Assembly: GCF_021134715.1 (NCBI RefSeq)
Contig: NC_060024.1
Coordinates: 8,618,001-8,682,000, forward strand
Length of the DNA stretch: 64,000 nt
Direction of reading: 5' to 3'
DNA from: Daphnia pulex
Taxonomy: Eukaryota > Arthropoda > Branchiopoda > Diplostraca > Daphniidae
The notes under the pieces are model-generated. The model was not told the DNA's origin and searched no databases. It saw only the letters and a program-made list of their open reading frames with translations. Shown here piece after piece: positions 37,101 to 48,479 of the stretch. A program made the translations under genes and the position numbers. Position 1 is the first letter of the stretch, and every line of letters starts with the position of its first letter.

Positions 37101-40100
37101 CTACTGAAAAGCCAACATCCACAACAGCTGATTCAACAACTACAACAGCTGAGCCCACTACAACAACCACTGAACAGACAACGACTGTTACTGATTCAAC
37201 AACTACAACAGCTGAACCAACAACTACCACGGCTGAACCCACGACAACAGCTGTTGAGACAACCACTACTGCAGAGCAAACGACAACTTCTGCTGAGCCA
37301 ACTTCAACAACAGAAGAGCCCACGACAACAACTACTGAACAGCCAACAACCACAACAGCTGAGCCCACTACAACAGCTGTTGAAACTACTACTGCAGAGC
37401 CAACAACCACAACAGCTGAGCCCACTACAACTACAGAAGAGCCAACGACCACAACTACTGAAAAGCCAACATCCACAACAGCTGATTCAACAACTACAAC
37501 AGCTGAGCCCACTACAACAACCACTGAACAGAAAACGACTGTTACTGAGTCAACTACTACAACAGCTGAACCAACAACTACAACGGTTGAACCAACGACA
37601 ACAGCTGTTGAGACAACCACTACTGCAGAGCAAACGACAACTTCTGCTGAGCCAACTTCAACAACACAAGAGCCCACGACAACAACTACTGAACAGCCAA
37701 CAACCACAACAGCTGCGTCCACTACAACAACCACTGAACAGACAACGACTGTTACTGAGTCAACTACTACAACAGCTGAACCAACAACTACAACGGCTGA
37801 ACCAACGACAACAGCTGTTGAGACAACCACTACTGCAGAGCAAACGACAACTTCCGCTGAGCCAACTTCAACAACAGAAGAGCCCACGACAACAACTACT
37901 GAACAGCCAACAACCACAACAGCTGAGCCCACTACAACAGCTGTTGAAACTACTACTGCAGAGCCAACGACCACAACAGCTGAGCCCACTACAACTACAG
38001 AAGAGCCCACGACCACAACTACTGAAAAGCCAACATCCACAACAGCTGATTCAACAACTACAACAGCTGAGCCCACTACAACAACCACTGAACAGACAAC
38101 GAATGTTACTGAGTCAACAACTACAACAGCTGAACCAACAACTACAACGGCTGAACCAACGACAAGAGCTGTTGAGACAACCACTACTGCAGAGAAAACG
38201 AATACTTCCACTGAGCCAACTTCAACAACAGAAGAGCCCACGAAAACAACTACTGAACAGCCAACAACCACAAGAGCTGAGCCCACTACAACAGCTGTTG
38301 AAACTACTACTGCAGAGCCAACGATCACAACAGCTGAGCCCACTACAACTACAGAAGAGCTCACGACCACAACTACTGAAAAGCCAACATCCACAACAGC
38401 CGAGTCAACAACTACAACAGCTGAGCCCACTACAACAACCACTGAACAGACAACGACTGTTACTGATTCAACAACTACAACAGCTGAACCAACAACTACC
38501 ACGGCTGAACCCACGACAACAGCTGTTGAGACAACCACTACTGCAGAGCAAACGACAACTTCTGCTGAGCCAACTTCAACAACAGAAGAGCCCACGACAA
38601 CAACTACTGAACAGCCAACAACCACAACGGCTGAGCCCACTATAACAGCTGTTGAAACAACTACTACTGCAGAGCCAAAGACAACTTCTGCTGATCCAAC
38701 GACCACAACAGCTGAGCCCACTACAACTACAGAAGAGCCCACGACCACAAATACTGAAAAGCCAACATCCACAACAGCTGATTCAACAACTACAACAGCT
38801 GAGCCAACTACAACAACCACTGAACAGACAACGACTGTTACTGAGTCAAAAACTACAACAGCTGAACCAACAACTACAACGGCTGAACCAACGACAACAG
38901 CTGTTGAGACAACCACTACTGCAGAGCAAATGACAACTTCTGCTGAGCCAACTTCAACAACAGAAGAGCCCACGACAACAAGTACTGTACAGGCAACAAC
39001 CACACCAGCTGAGCCCACTACAACAACCACTGAACAGACAACGACTATTTCTGAGTCAACAACTACAACAGCTGAACCAACAACTACAACGGCTGAATCA
39101 ACGACAACAGCTGTTGAGACAACCACTACTGCAGAGCAAACGACAACTTCTGCTGAGCCAACTTCAACAACAGAAGAGCCCACGACAACAACTACTGAAC
39201 AGCCAACAACCACAACAGCTGAGCCCACTGCAACAGCTGTTGAAACAACTAGTACTGCAGAGCCAACGACAACTTCTGCTGAGCCAACGACCACAACAGC
39301 TGAGCCCACGACTACAACTACTCAAAAGGCAACATCCACAACAGCTGAGTCAACAACTACAACAGCTGAGCCCACTACAACAACCACTGAACAGACAACG
39401 ACTGTTTCTGAGTCAACAACTACAACAGCTGAACCAACAACTACTACGGCTGAACCCACGACAACAGCTGTTGAGAAAACCACTACTGCAGAGGAAACGA
39501 CAACTTCTGCTGAGCCAACTTCAACTACAGAAGAGCCCACGACAACAACTACTGTACGGGCAGCAACCACACCAGCTGAGCCCACTACAACAACCACTGA
39601 ACAGACGACGACTGTTACTGAGTCAACAACTACAACAGGTGAACCAACAACTACAACGGCTGAACCCACGACAACAGCTGTTGAGACAACCACTACTGCA
39701 GAGCAAACGACAACTTCTGCTGAGCCAACTTCAACAACAGAAGAGCCCACGACAACAACTACTGAACAGCCAACAACCACAAGAGCTGAGCCCACTACAA
39801 CAGCTGTTGAAACTACTACTGCAGAGTCAACGACCACAACAGCTGAGCCCTCTACAACTACAGAAGAGCCCACGACCACAACTACTGAAAAGCCAACATC
39901 CACAACAGCTGATTCAACAACTACAACAGCTGAGCCCACTACAACAACCACTGAACAGACAACGACTGTTACTGAGTCAAAAACTAAAACAGCTGAACCA
40001 ACAACTACAACGGCTGAACCAACGACAACAGCTTTTGAGACAACCACTACTGCAGAGCAAACAACAACTTCTGCTGAGCCAACATCAACAACAGAAGAGC

Positions 40101-43100
40101 CCACGACAACAACTACTGAACAGCCAACAACCACAAGAGCTGAGCCCACTACAACAGCTGTTGAAACTACTACTGCGGAGCCAACGACCACAACAGCTGA
40201 GCCCACTACAACTACAGAAGAGCCCATGATCACAACTACTGAAAAGCCAACATCCACAACAGCTGATTCAACAACTACAACAGCTGAGCCCACTACAACA
40301 ACCACTGAACAGACAACGACTGTTACTGAGTCAACAACTACAACAGCTGAACCATCAACTACAACGGCTGAAACAACGACAACAGCTGTTGAGACAACCA
40401 CTACTGCAGAGCAAACGACAACTTCCGCTGAGCCAACTTCAACAACAGAAGAGCCCACGACAACAACTACTGAACAGCCAACAACCACAACAGCTGAGCC
40501 CACGACCACAAATACTGAAAAGCCAACATCCACAACAGCTGATTCAACAACAACAACAGCTGAGCCCATTACAACAACCACTGAACAGACAACGACTGTT
40601 ACTGAGTCAACAACTACAAGAGCTGATCCAACAACTACAACGGCTGAACCAACGACAACAGCTGTTGAGACAACCACTACTGCAGAGCAAACGACAACTT
40701 CTGCTGAGCCAACTTCAACAACAGAAGAGCCCACGACAACAACTACTGAACAGCCAACAACCACAAGAGCTGAGCCCACTACAACAGCTGTTGAAACTAC
40801 TACTGCAGAGTCAACGACCACAACAGCTGAGCCCTCTACAACTACAGAAGAGCCCACGACCACAACTACTGAAAAGCCAACATCCACAACAGCTGATTCA
40901 ACAACTACAACAGCTGAGCCCACTACAACAACCACTGAACAGACAACGACTGTTACTGAGTCAAAAACTAAAACAGCTGAACCAACAACTACAACGGCTG
41001 AACCAACGACAACAGCTTTTGAGACAACCGCTACTGCAGAGCAAACAACAACTTCTGCTGAGCCAACATCAACAACAGAAGAGCCCACGACAACAACTAC
41101 TGAACAGCCAACAACCACAAGAGCTGAGCCCACTACAACAGCTGTTGAAACTACTACTGCGGAGCCAACGACCACAACAGCTGAGCCCACTACAACTACA
41201 GAAGAGCCCATGATCACAACTACTGAAAAGCCAACATCCACAACAGCTGATTCAACAACTACAACAGCTGAGCCCACTACAACAACCACTGAACAGACAA
41301 CGACTGTTACTGAGTCAACAACTACAACAGCTGAACCATCAACTACAACGGCTGAAACAACGACAACAGCTGTTGAGACAACCACTACTGCAGAGCAAAC
41401 GACAACTTCCGCTGAGCCAACTTCAACAACAGAAGAGCCCACGACAACAACTACTGAACAGCCAACAACCACAACAGCTGAGCCCACGACCACAAATACT
41501 GAAAAGCCAACATCCACAACAGCTGATTCAACAACAACAACAGCTGAGCCCATTACAACAACCACTGAACAGACAACGACTGTTACTGAGTCAACAACTA
41601 CAAGAGCTGATCCAACAACTACAACGGCTGAACCAACGACAACAGCTGTTGAGACAACCACTACTGCAGAGCAAACGACAACTTCTGCTGAGCCAACTTC
41701 AACAACAGAAGAGCCCACGACAACAACTACTGAACAGCCAACAACCACAAGAGCTGAGCCCACTACAACAGCTGTTGAAACTACTACTGCAGAGTCAACG
41801 ACCACAACAGCTGAGCCCTCTACAACTACAGAAGAGCCCACGACCACAACTACTGAAAAGCCAACATCCACAACAGCTGATTCAACAACTACAACAGCTG
41901 AGCCCACTACAACAACCACTGAACAGACAACGACTGTTACTGAGTCAAAAACTAAAACAGCTGAACCAACAACTACAACGGCTGAACCAACGACAACAGC
42001 TTTTGAGACAACCGCTACTGCAGAGCAAACAACAACTTCTGCTGAGCCAACATCAACAACAGAAGAGCCCACGACAACAACTACTGAACAGCCAACAACC
42101 ACAAGAGCTGAGCCCACTACAACAGCTGTTGAAACTACTACTGCGGAGCCAACGACCACAACAGCTGAGCCCACTACAACTACAGAAGAGCCCATGATCA
42201 CAACTACTGAAAAGCCAACATCCACAACAGCTGATTCAACAACTACAACAGCTGAGCCCACTACAACAACCACTGAACAGACAACGACTGTTACTGAGTC
42301 AACAACTACAACAGCTGAACCAAAAACTACAACGGCTGAACCAACGACAACAGCTGTTGAGACAACCACTACTGCAGAGCAAACGACAACTTCCGCTGAG
42401 CCAACTTCAACAACAGAAGAGCCCACGACAACAACTACTGAACAGCCAACAACCACAACAGCTGAGCCCACGACCACAAATACTGAAAAGCCAACATCCA
42501 CAACAGCTGATTCAACAACAACAACAGCTGAGCCCATTACAACAACCACTGAACAGACAACGACTGTTACTGAGTCAACAACTACAAGAGCTGATCCAAC
42601 AACTACAACGGCTGAACCAACGACAACAGCTGTTGAGACAACCACTACTGCAGAGCAAACGACAACTTCTGCTGAGCCAACTTCAACAACAGAAGAGCCC
42701 ACGACAACAACTTCTGAACAGCCAACAACCACAAGAGCTGAGCCCACTACAACAGCTGTTGAAACAACTACTACTGCAGAGCCAACGACAACTTCTGCTG
42801 AGCCCACGACCACAACAGCTGCGCCCACTTCAACTACAGAAGAGCCCACGACCACAAATACTGAAAAGCCAACATCCACAACAGCTGAGTCAACAACTAC
42901 AACAGCTGAGACCACTACAACAACCACTGAACAGACAACGACTGTTACTGAGTCAACAACTACAACAGCTGAACCAACAACTACCACGGCTGAACCCACG
43001 ACAACAGCTGTTTATACAACCACTTCTGCAGAGCAAACGACAACTTCTGCTGAGCCAACTTCAACTACAGAAGAGCCCACGACAACAACTGCTGAACAGC

Positions 43101-43885
43101 CAACAACCACAACAGCTGAGCCCACTACAACAACAGTTGCAACAACTACTACTGCGGAGCCAACGACAACTTCTGCTGAGCCAACGACCACAACAGCTGA
43201 GCCCACTACAACAACTGTTGAAACAACTACTACTGCGGAGCCAACGACAACTTCTGCTGAGCCAACAACTACAACAGCTGAGCCCACTACAACTAAAGAA
43301 GAGCCCACTACAACAACCACTGAACAGACAACGACTGTAACTGAGTCAACAACTACAACAGCTGAATCAACTACTACCACTTCTGAACCCACGACAACAG
43401 TTGTTGAGACAACTACTACTGCAGAGTCAACGACAACTTCTGCTGAGCCAACTACAACTACTGCTGAAACCACAACAAGCACGGTTGAGCCTACTACCAC
43501 CACAGATGAATCTATTACAACGACTACTGAGGCCACAACCACAACAATGGAACCCACTTTGAGCACAAAAGAGCACACGACAACAACTGCTGATTTTACA
43601 ACCACAACAGCTGGACCAACCTCGACAACTGTTGAGGAAACGACTACTGCAGAGCCCACAACCACAACAGCTGAAACGACTTCCACCAAGAAAACTTCTG
43701 AAGGACCCACTACCACAACAGCTGAACCTACTACTACAACTGTTGAACCAACCACTACTGCAGAGATAACCACAACTACTGCAGACCCAGCATCAACTAC
43801 TGCTGAAACCACAACAACCATAACAACAGAACCCACCTCAACACTTTTGAGGAAACAACTACTGAAGTGTCTACAATCCCAATAG
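28185..43885 (+). CDS. Giant secreted threonine-rich mucin-like protein, gene 1
   Basis: Two exons: 28185-28196 (ATG AAT TAT CTG, donor GTATGT) and 31061-43885 (acceptor tttttgtag). Joined in phase 0 they encode 4,278 aa. The chosen start completes a signal peptide, MNYLLAFAIISVVLA, with likely cleavage before NPIDR. Residues ~16-45 form a short non-repetitive segment shared with gene 2 (NPIDR, KDKLT.EL, VVP..RQ). Residues ~50-540 are Thr/Lys/Pro repeats (24-residue units such as TTTTKPKTTKPS). From ~540 on they are Thr/Glu/Pro repeats (EEPTTTTTEQPT, AEPTTTAVETTT). There are no cysteines before the last few residues, no transmembrane segment and no chitin-binding domain. The composition predicts dense O-glycosylation and extracellular gel, matrix, cuticle or adhesive use; that role is inferred. 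The C-terminus LLRKQLLKCLQSQ looks frameshifted. A yeast-type wall-protein label would be only compositional similarity. Confidence 0.85.
28689..29304. mobile_element. Foldback element with 84-bp inverted repeats
   Basis: Arms at 28689-28772 and 29221-29304 are reverse complements over 84 bases with about one mismatch (cccggaGcgg versus cccggaTcgg). The interior of about 450 bp has no transposase frame. It lies inside intron 1 of mucin-like gene 1. Target-site duplications were not obvious. Confidence 0.8.
29305..31060. other. Remainder of intron 1 of mucin-like gene 1
   Basis: This part holds T-rich sequence, a segment near 29490-29590 related to sequence upstream of the 23.6-kb direct repeat, and short open frames (such as 30292-30657 on +) with no recognisable domain. 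Nothing else is supported. It ends at the acceptor before 31061. Confidence 0.5.
31200..32680 (+). repeat. Basic Thr/Lys/Pro repeat block of mucin-like gene 1
   Basis: Degenerate 5' repeats lead into a run of about 72-nt (24-aa) units between roughly 32090 and 32680, with consensus TTTTKPKTTKPSTTTKLTT. Lysine is the charged residue and glutamate is nearly absent. The block ends where TEQPTSTTAKP-type units begin. Confidence 0.8.
39705..42740 (+). repeat. Three near-identical 984-bp super-repeats in mucin-like gene 1
   Basis: Landmarks recur at exactly 984-bp spacing: for example the segment starting RAEPTTTAVETTTAESTTTT at about 39780, 40764 and 41748, and alternative-frame starts at 40389, 41373 and 42357. 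Two of the copies are identical over at least 800 bases in the frames compared. 984 bp is 328 codons, so the frame is kept. A different near-identical pair, spaced 1,041 bp (347 codons), lies at about 35700-37750. Confidence 0.85.
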
Positions 43886-43975
43886 CTTAACCTATCTCAA
43901 CTAGAAATGGTCCAAGACAACCACAGCAGAACCCACAAAAACTTCGAAGGAGCCAACTACAATAACAGATTTAGC
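43838..43975 (+). pseudogene. Frameshifted, eroded C-terminal repeat tail of gene 1
   Basis: After TEPTSTL the annotated frame leaves the Thr-rich pattern and stops at 43883-43885. In the next frame the pattern continues as TFEETTTEVSTIPIA before a TAA. Further on, 'KTTTAEPTKTSKEPTTITDLA' residues are readable across 43915-43972 with another stop between. One lost base near 43841 explains the switch. The tail is probably no longer translated. Confidence 0.65.
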
Positions 43976-44225
43976 TTTCTTTCGTTAAATGAATTCACTA
44001 AAATGGAACTAGAGCGGTTATCAGTAAGAAATACATTTCTTGGCAGGGAAGGTTTTTTTAAATGGTGGGATATTCGGATATAAAACATAACTAACAAAAA
44101 TATAATAATTGGATACACATTTAATTACTAACAACAATATAACAATTTGATACACATTTGATTAACTTATCCTTCTTTTTCTTTGAATTTCTTCGTTTTT
44201 AAATGGATTTAATTATTTACTGGGT

Positions 44226-44231
44226 AATAAA
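44226..44231 (+). terminator. Candidate polyadenylation signal of mucin-like gene 1
   Basis: AATAAA lies 341 bases after the stop codon in AT-rich sequence, overlapped by a second AATAAA (44230-44235). It is the first strong match downstream of the gene. Confidence 0.4.
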
Positions 44232-44262
44232 ATAAAAATATAATATTTCAAATGATGTCTCC

Positions 44263-44607
44263 CCAGGTAGCATTTGATATCATTTTTATGTCAATTTGAT
44301 ATTCTTATGTCATTTTGACATCCATGTCATGCTTTCGACATAAAATTGACATGATTTTTTAGACATCTTATATATGATACGTATTTGAAATATTTTTGAT
44401 ATTGCATTATGAGATATAACATTTCTGATATCCTAATGATGTGAGGTTTTATGTCAATAAATTGATATCACACTCCGCACGTCCAAACAACGTGAAATTG
44501 ACATCCTTTATTATTACATTTATTTGAGATTCACGAAGTACGTGTCAAAATGATGTCTAATATTCGATATCATTTTGAATGTCTAACTGACATGCTAGCA
44601 CGGCTGG
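44263..44607. mobile_element. Palindrome-rich MITE-like element
   Basis: The left end CCAGGTAGCAT and the reverse complement of the right end, CCAGCCGTGCTAGCAT, are similar apart from a short gap. The 345-bp interior is packed with GACAT/ATGTC and GATATC words, more than ten in both orientations, so it can fold on itself at many positions. A neighbouring stretch to about 44950 has a comparable style with ACGTC words (ACGTCCATTAGATG at ~44804 and ~44869), and may be a second related element. Confidence 0.5.
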
Positions 44608-45445
44608 TCTAATATCCGTCTATTCGACGTATGTTTATCCATTCTTCGTCGTGTCTATCTTTCGTCGAAAAAATACGACGATACTACGTACTTTTCACGT
44701 CTTTCTTCGATATTGTGATATTTTCTACTTTGTATGAATTTAACTGTCTTATAGAAGTAATATTTTAACATAAACTGGATCTAATTTTCCTGGCTACAAA
44801 TTACGTCCATTAGATGACCACAGTGGACGATAAACAGACGGACGTAGTTTGGACGTCCATTAGATGCAAACATACGTCAAGTTTGTTTAAGTTCATTTTA
44901 GTACAACAAATAGACGGCCAATGGACAAACACCAGAATCAAAGCTAAAATTTTTCTATCAGTTGATAGAACTCATAAAAACAAGCCTTTATAGAGTTAGC
45001 AAACGTCTGAAGTTGCCAGTTCGCTGAAATTATGAAAAAAAAATTGGGCGTAAACAAGTAACAGTTTTTTCATGGCGGCTTATGTAGTTTTGCCGGTGTC
45101 AGTATTAGTTTTATGTTTCCCATTCAACCAAAGAGGCAACCGGCCTGACACAACCAGCTACCGCCCCTGGCCTCCCCACAACCCGCTCCCTAGTAGTGGA
45201 GAACCCCACACACTACTTAGAGAGCACCAGCAGCCACCGACAACGGCGGACACAGTGCACACGCCGGTAACCCTCTAAACACGCCGCCACCACGAGTGTG
45301 TTTAGCGCCACCACTGCTCACGCAGAGGGTGACACCACTCAGACAACGACACGTGTTCGCTCTCCACTGCTCACGCAGAGGGTGGCAACACTCACGCCCA
45401 GTCACACACAAACACGCCGCCGTCACGAGTGAGACCAACACACAG
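44608..45445. other. Non-coding stretch before the gypsy remnant
   Basis: There is ACGTC-rich sequence up to ~44950. GC-richer sequence at 45280-45440 contains CCACTGCTCACGCAGAGGGTG twice and AAACACGCCGCC..CACGAGTG twice. No domain could be read. The start of recognisable pol sequence is at about 45450. Confidence 0.45.
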
Positions 45446-45449
45446 GACA

Positions 45450-47243
45450 AAAAGTCCACACCGATGCCTCCCGCCTACGTGGTCTCGGATTTATCCTCAA
45501 ACAACAACAAAAAAACGGAGATTGGAAGATGGTCCAAGCTGGGTCACGTCTCATCGTCCCGGCCGAATCCCGATATGCAATGATCGAGCTAGAATGCCTC
45601 GCAGTGGCTTGGACCATGAAAAAATACAAGAGTTTTCTCGAATGCCTCCCATCATTTGAAGTCGTACTGGACCACCGGCCATTAATCCCAATCCTCAATG
45701 ACTACACACTGGATCAACTAGATAACCAACGCCTCCTCCGCCTATGACTGCAGATGTCTCGATTCTCTTTCAACGCCCTTTGGGAACCGGGTAAAGAGAA
45801 TGTTGAAGCCGACGCTCTATCTCGTTCACCAGTCGACCAACCAACGGAAGCCGATCTGTTGGGAGAAGGACCAACATCCTACACGGCCCGTACAGCAGTC
45901 GTCAACATGATCGCCGAATGGAGCGGATCGAAAGAGGGAACGACGGACATGACCCTGGAGGGCATCAAAGCAGCAGCAGCAATAGACCGGGACCATCAAA
46001 ACCTACGCGAAGTTATCATGAATGGATTCCCAAACGAAAAAACCAACTTGGCCGTTAATCTCCGTCCCTTCTGGAACAAGCGAGAGAGCCTAACAATCGA
46101 CGACAAAGACGACATGATTGTATGTGGCGCAAGAGTCGTCATCCCACGAGCCAAAGTCCCGGATATATTGAAGACACTAGGTGGGATGCACCAAAGCGTA
46201 TCCAAAATGCGCCAGCGCACTCGACTTTCAGTCTACTGGCCCAATATGGACGTCGAAATCTCGAACGCCGCCAAGAGTTGCGATAGCTGCGCCAGCCACC
46301 TGCCATCACCACCAGCAGAGCCGTTCCGCCCACACGAACCAGCAACAAGGCCCTTCCAATTTATCAATGCCGATATTGGAGAAGATGGCGGCCGATATTT
46401 CCTTGTGATCGTCGACCAATTTTTCTGGATTGCCAGACGTGACGCTGTACGAGGACAAGAACACGACAGCCAACCGCCTAGTCAACAGCTGCCGGCCGCT
46501 ATTTGAAACCATGGAAGCGCCAGAAGGATTCTGGTCCGACAATCAGCCATTTAAAGCAGCCTTTTTCCAGGATTTCCTCGCCAAATTCAACGTCTCCTGG
46601 CACTCGTCGTCACCCTACTACCCAAAATCCAACGGCCGAGCAGAAGCAGAAATAAAATAGATCAAGAAACTCGTCTGTGGCTCCCAAAACCGATGGCAGA
46701 GTAGATCCAGACAAGCTGGCCCAAGCCCTGATGCTGTTTCGGAACGCCCCCCGCTGCGGCGGTGGACCACCACCAGCCGAAAGCGTATTCAACCGACCGA
46801 TTCGCGACGGTCTTCCGTCGCACCACCGCTCCTTCATTAACGAATGGTAAAGAGAGCCAGAGGAGCTGGAACACCGTATGACTGCCAGCCGGGAGAAAAG
46901 CAGAGACTTCCATGACGCCACTGCCAACACTCTCGCAGCCCTTAAAGTCGACTATCACGTCCTCATCCAAAACCCAGACACTTCCCGATGGGGCATTCTG
47001 GGCAAGGTAATCAAAGTCGGACCAAAAAGGGACTACTTGGTTCGTACCGAAAACGGAAAAGAATTCCGTCGGAACCGCCGCCACCTCCTTTGCCGAGTCC
47101 CCGTAATGCCCGGAACACCCGGACCAACGACGACATGCGCAGAAGCAGCGCGAGGCCAACAGGACGCACCAATTCAAAATCAAAATGTCACACCGACTCC
47201 TTCAGAACCACCAGCACAAGCACCAGCTGATGAATTGGCCTAA
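45450..47243 (+). pseudogene. Ty3/gypsy retrotransposon pol remnant (RNase H + integrase)
   Basis: The order is that of a Ty3/gypsy pol 3' half. RNase H: TDASRLRGLGFILKQQQ at about 45463, PAESRYAMIELECLAVAW at ~45560, DHRPLIPIL at ~45672 and EADALSR at ~45805. Integrase zinc finger: H and C residues around GGMHQSVSK and CDSCASH (46180-46310). Integrase core: NADIGEDGGRYFLVIVDQF near 46365, the second aspartate in WSDNQPF near 46535, and the glutamate in GRAEAEIK near 46645. A C-terminal segment follows, RDYLVRTENGKEFRRNRR, at ~47030. Breaks: TGA at 45745, a frameshift near 46420, TAG at 46658, and more frame changes before 46878. Reverse transcriptase, protease and gag are absent. The element is dead. 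Confidence 0.85.
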
Positions 47244-47518
47244 CAACCACCAGACCGTCGGATCCGCCAAAGACGACCCAAGAACACACAGGCCACCCGC
47301 CAGCAACCCAAGCGGTCCTGCCGCAAAACGGATTGACGCCAACGATATCAACCCCGTAACAAACGTAACAAAGAAAACAAACTCGAGAAAACCCCGATGA
47401 AGAAACCCCCACAGCACCCGATTCAATATATGATCAAGTTTACGTGTGAAAAAGTGTAAATGATATTACGCCCCGTATTCCAGTTTTAACTTTTATTGTA
47501 TGCAACCCCCCCCCCCCC

Positions 47519-47719
47519 CAAAAAAAAAAAGAAGGGAAAAAGGGCATGTTATATTCCCTCTCCGTCAGATGGCCTGCCACATTCCCTCCCCCCCCCCCCC
47601 CCCTCCGGGATGGCCCCAAGTTCTCCCCTAGTGTGATCTCAAGAAGATCAGTCTGGACACACCCAACGAGTTAGTAACAAGCCGGTGCAACCCGTGCTTA
47701 ATACACAAGTCTCACACAA
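47519..47719 (+). mobile_element. Possible polypurine tract and 3' LTR of the gypsy remnant
   Basis: A purine run (47520-47544, A/G only after the C-tract) is followed by TGTTATATTCCC starting at 47547, as expected for a PPT/LTR junction. A plausible LTR end is near 47717 (..AATACACAAGTCTCACA). Long C-runs interrupt it. No partner 5' LTR was found in the window, so the assignment rests on position and the TG..CA ends. Confidence 0.35.
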
Positions 47720-47737
47720 GCCCCCCCCCCTTCTGTC

Positions 47738-48019
47738 TCAAGTCATTACAAGTATAACACAATTAAGCCTTTTTTTATTGGCGGACCAACTGTTCTCAAT
47801 ATTATGATTGCTCCGGTCTAAGCCTATGTCACTGAAAGTAAACACCTGTTCAACAAATGAATGAAACAAGTGCCTTCTTAGTCCCAGTTCCAGTGATAGC
47901 ACCTTCCTTGATTCTGCCTCATCCATCCACTGCAACGCCAAAAACTTGTCCCGACTGGAACATAATTCCAAAAGGATCAACAAAGTAATTTCGTTAAGCA
48001 AGTTTTCAAGTGACTTCAT
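47738..48019 (-). pseudogene. Open frame of unknown nature, weak
   Basis: A 93-codon minus-strand frame starts MKSLENLLNEITLLILLEL and contains FLALQWMDEAESRKVLSLEL. It looks more protein-like than neighbouring frames, but no family is recognised and there are no splice partners. It borders a transposon relic on the other strand, so it may be part of another mobile element. Confidence 0.2.
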
Positions 48020-48056
48020 AAAAATCGTTAATCGTTCTTATTTTAGGGGTAGACCT

Positions 48057-48469
48057 AAACCCTCGTTAGTCGATGGGCTTGGGTATTCATATACCAAAAA
48101 AATCTGTGAAAAAATGAAACCGTAATTTGGCGCTGTCGAATACGGATCCCGTGCAAAGGAATGGTTGCCCAGAAAGGTAACACTTTCACACCATTGGTCA
48201 GTCATGTTTGAGGTGTGAGAAAATACATCGAGGTCAAGGCTTCCATCACAGCGGAAGCTAAACAAAAGGCGCAAGGAATCATTTATGATTAAGCACTGAA
48301 GATTTTGGAACCAATTTTAATCGACCAATTAGATAAGAACGGTACGGACGTACTTCATCCAGATCCAAATTTTATTGTTCGGTCAATGAATCGGGTACGA
48401 CAATCGCCTCGCCCACCAAATCCAACCAATCTTTTCTCCGATGTCCAACACTTATTCATGAGGTTATGA
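48057..48469 (+). pseudogene. FLYWCH-domain / MULE-like transposase relic
   Basis: The plus strand reads KPSLVDGLGYSYTKK from 48057, the start of a FLYWCH zinc-finger pattern (LV.DGY.Y). A cysteine-containing RCEK segment then lies near 48212 in a shifted frame. From 48227 the frame reads IEVKASITAEAKQKAQG, TAA at 48290, then LDKNGTDVLHP and NRVRQSPRPPNPTNL, ending at TGA 48467. The N-R-x-R-Q-x-x-R-P pattern after FLYWCH is typical of insect MULE-type transposases. At least one frameshift and one stop make it non-functional. Minus-strand frames over it are shadows. Confidence 0.5.
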
Positions 48470-48479
48470 ATTCTTAAAA

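Noticed and set aside
39705..42740. CRISPR-like regular repeats
   Set aside because: The repeats are in-frame protein-coding units in a eukaryotic exon, without spacers of unique sequence.
33222..43340. Plus-strand Q/L/R-rich open frames (up to 790 codons) in a second frame of the mucin exon
   Set aside because: Shifted readings of the same repeats (ACAACT read as CAACTA etc.). They begin and end at chance stops and their ends recur at the repeat period.
31168..43836. Very long minus-strand open frames (about 1,439, 1,269, 1,225 and 274 codons) over mucin gene 1, rich in V, G and S
   Set aside because: They are the mechanical reverse reading of ACN/GAN/CCN-rich codons, which rarely give stops on the other strand. 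They follow the repeat register of the sense gene and have no start context, splice signals or domain. The same holds for minus frames at 61177-63957.
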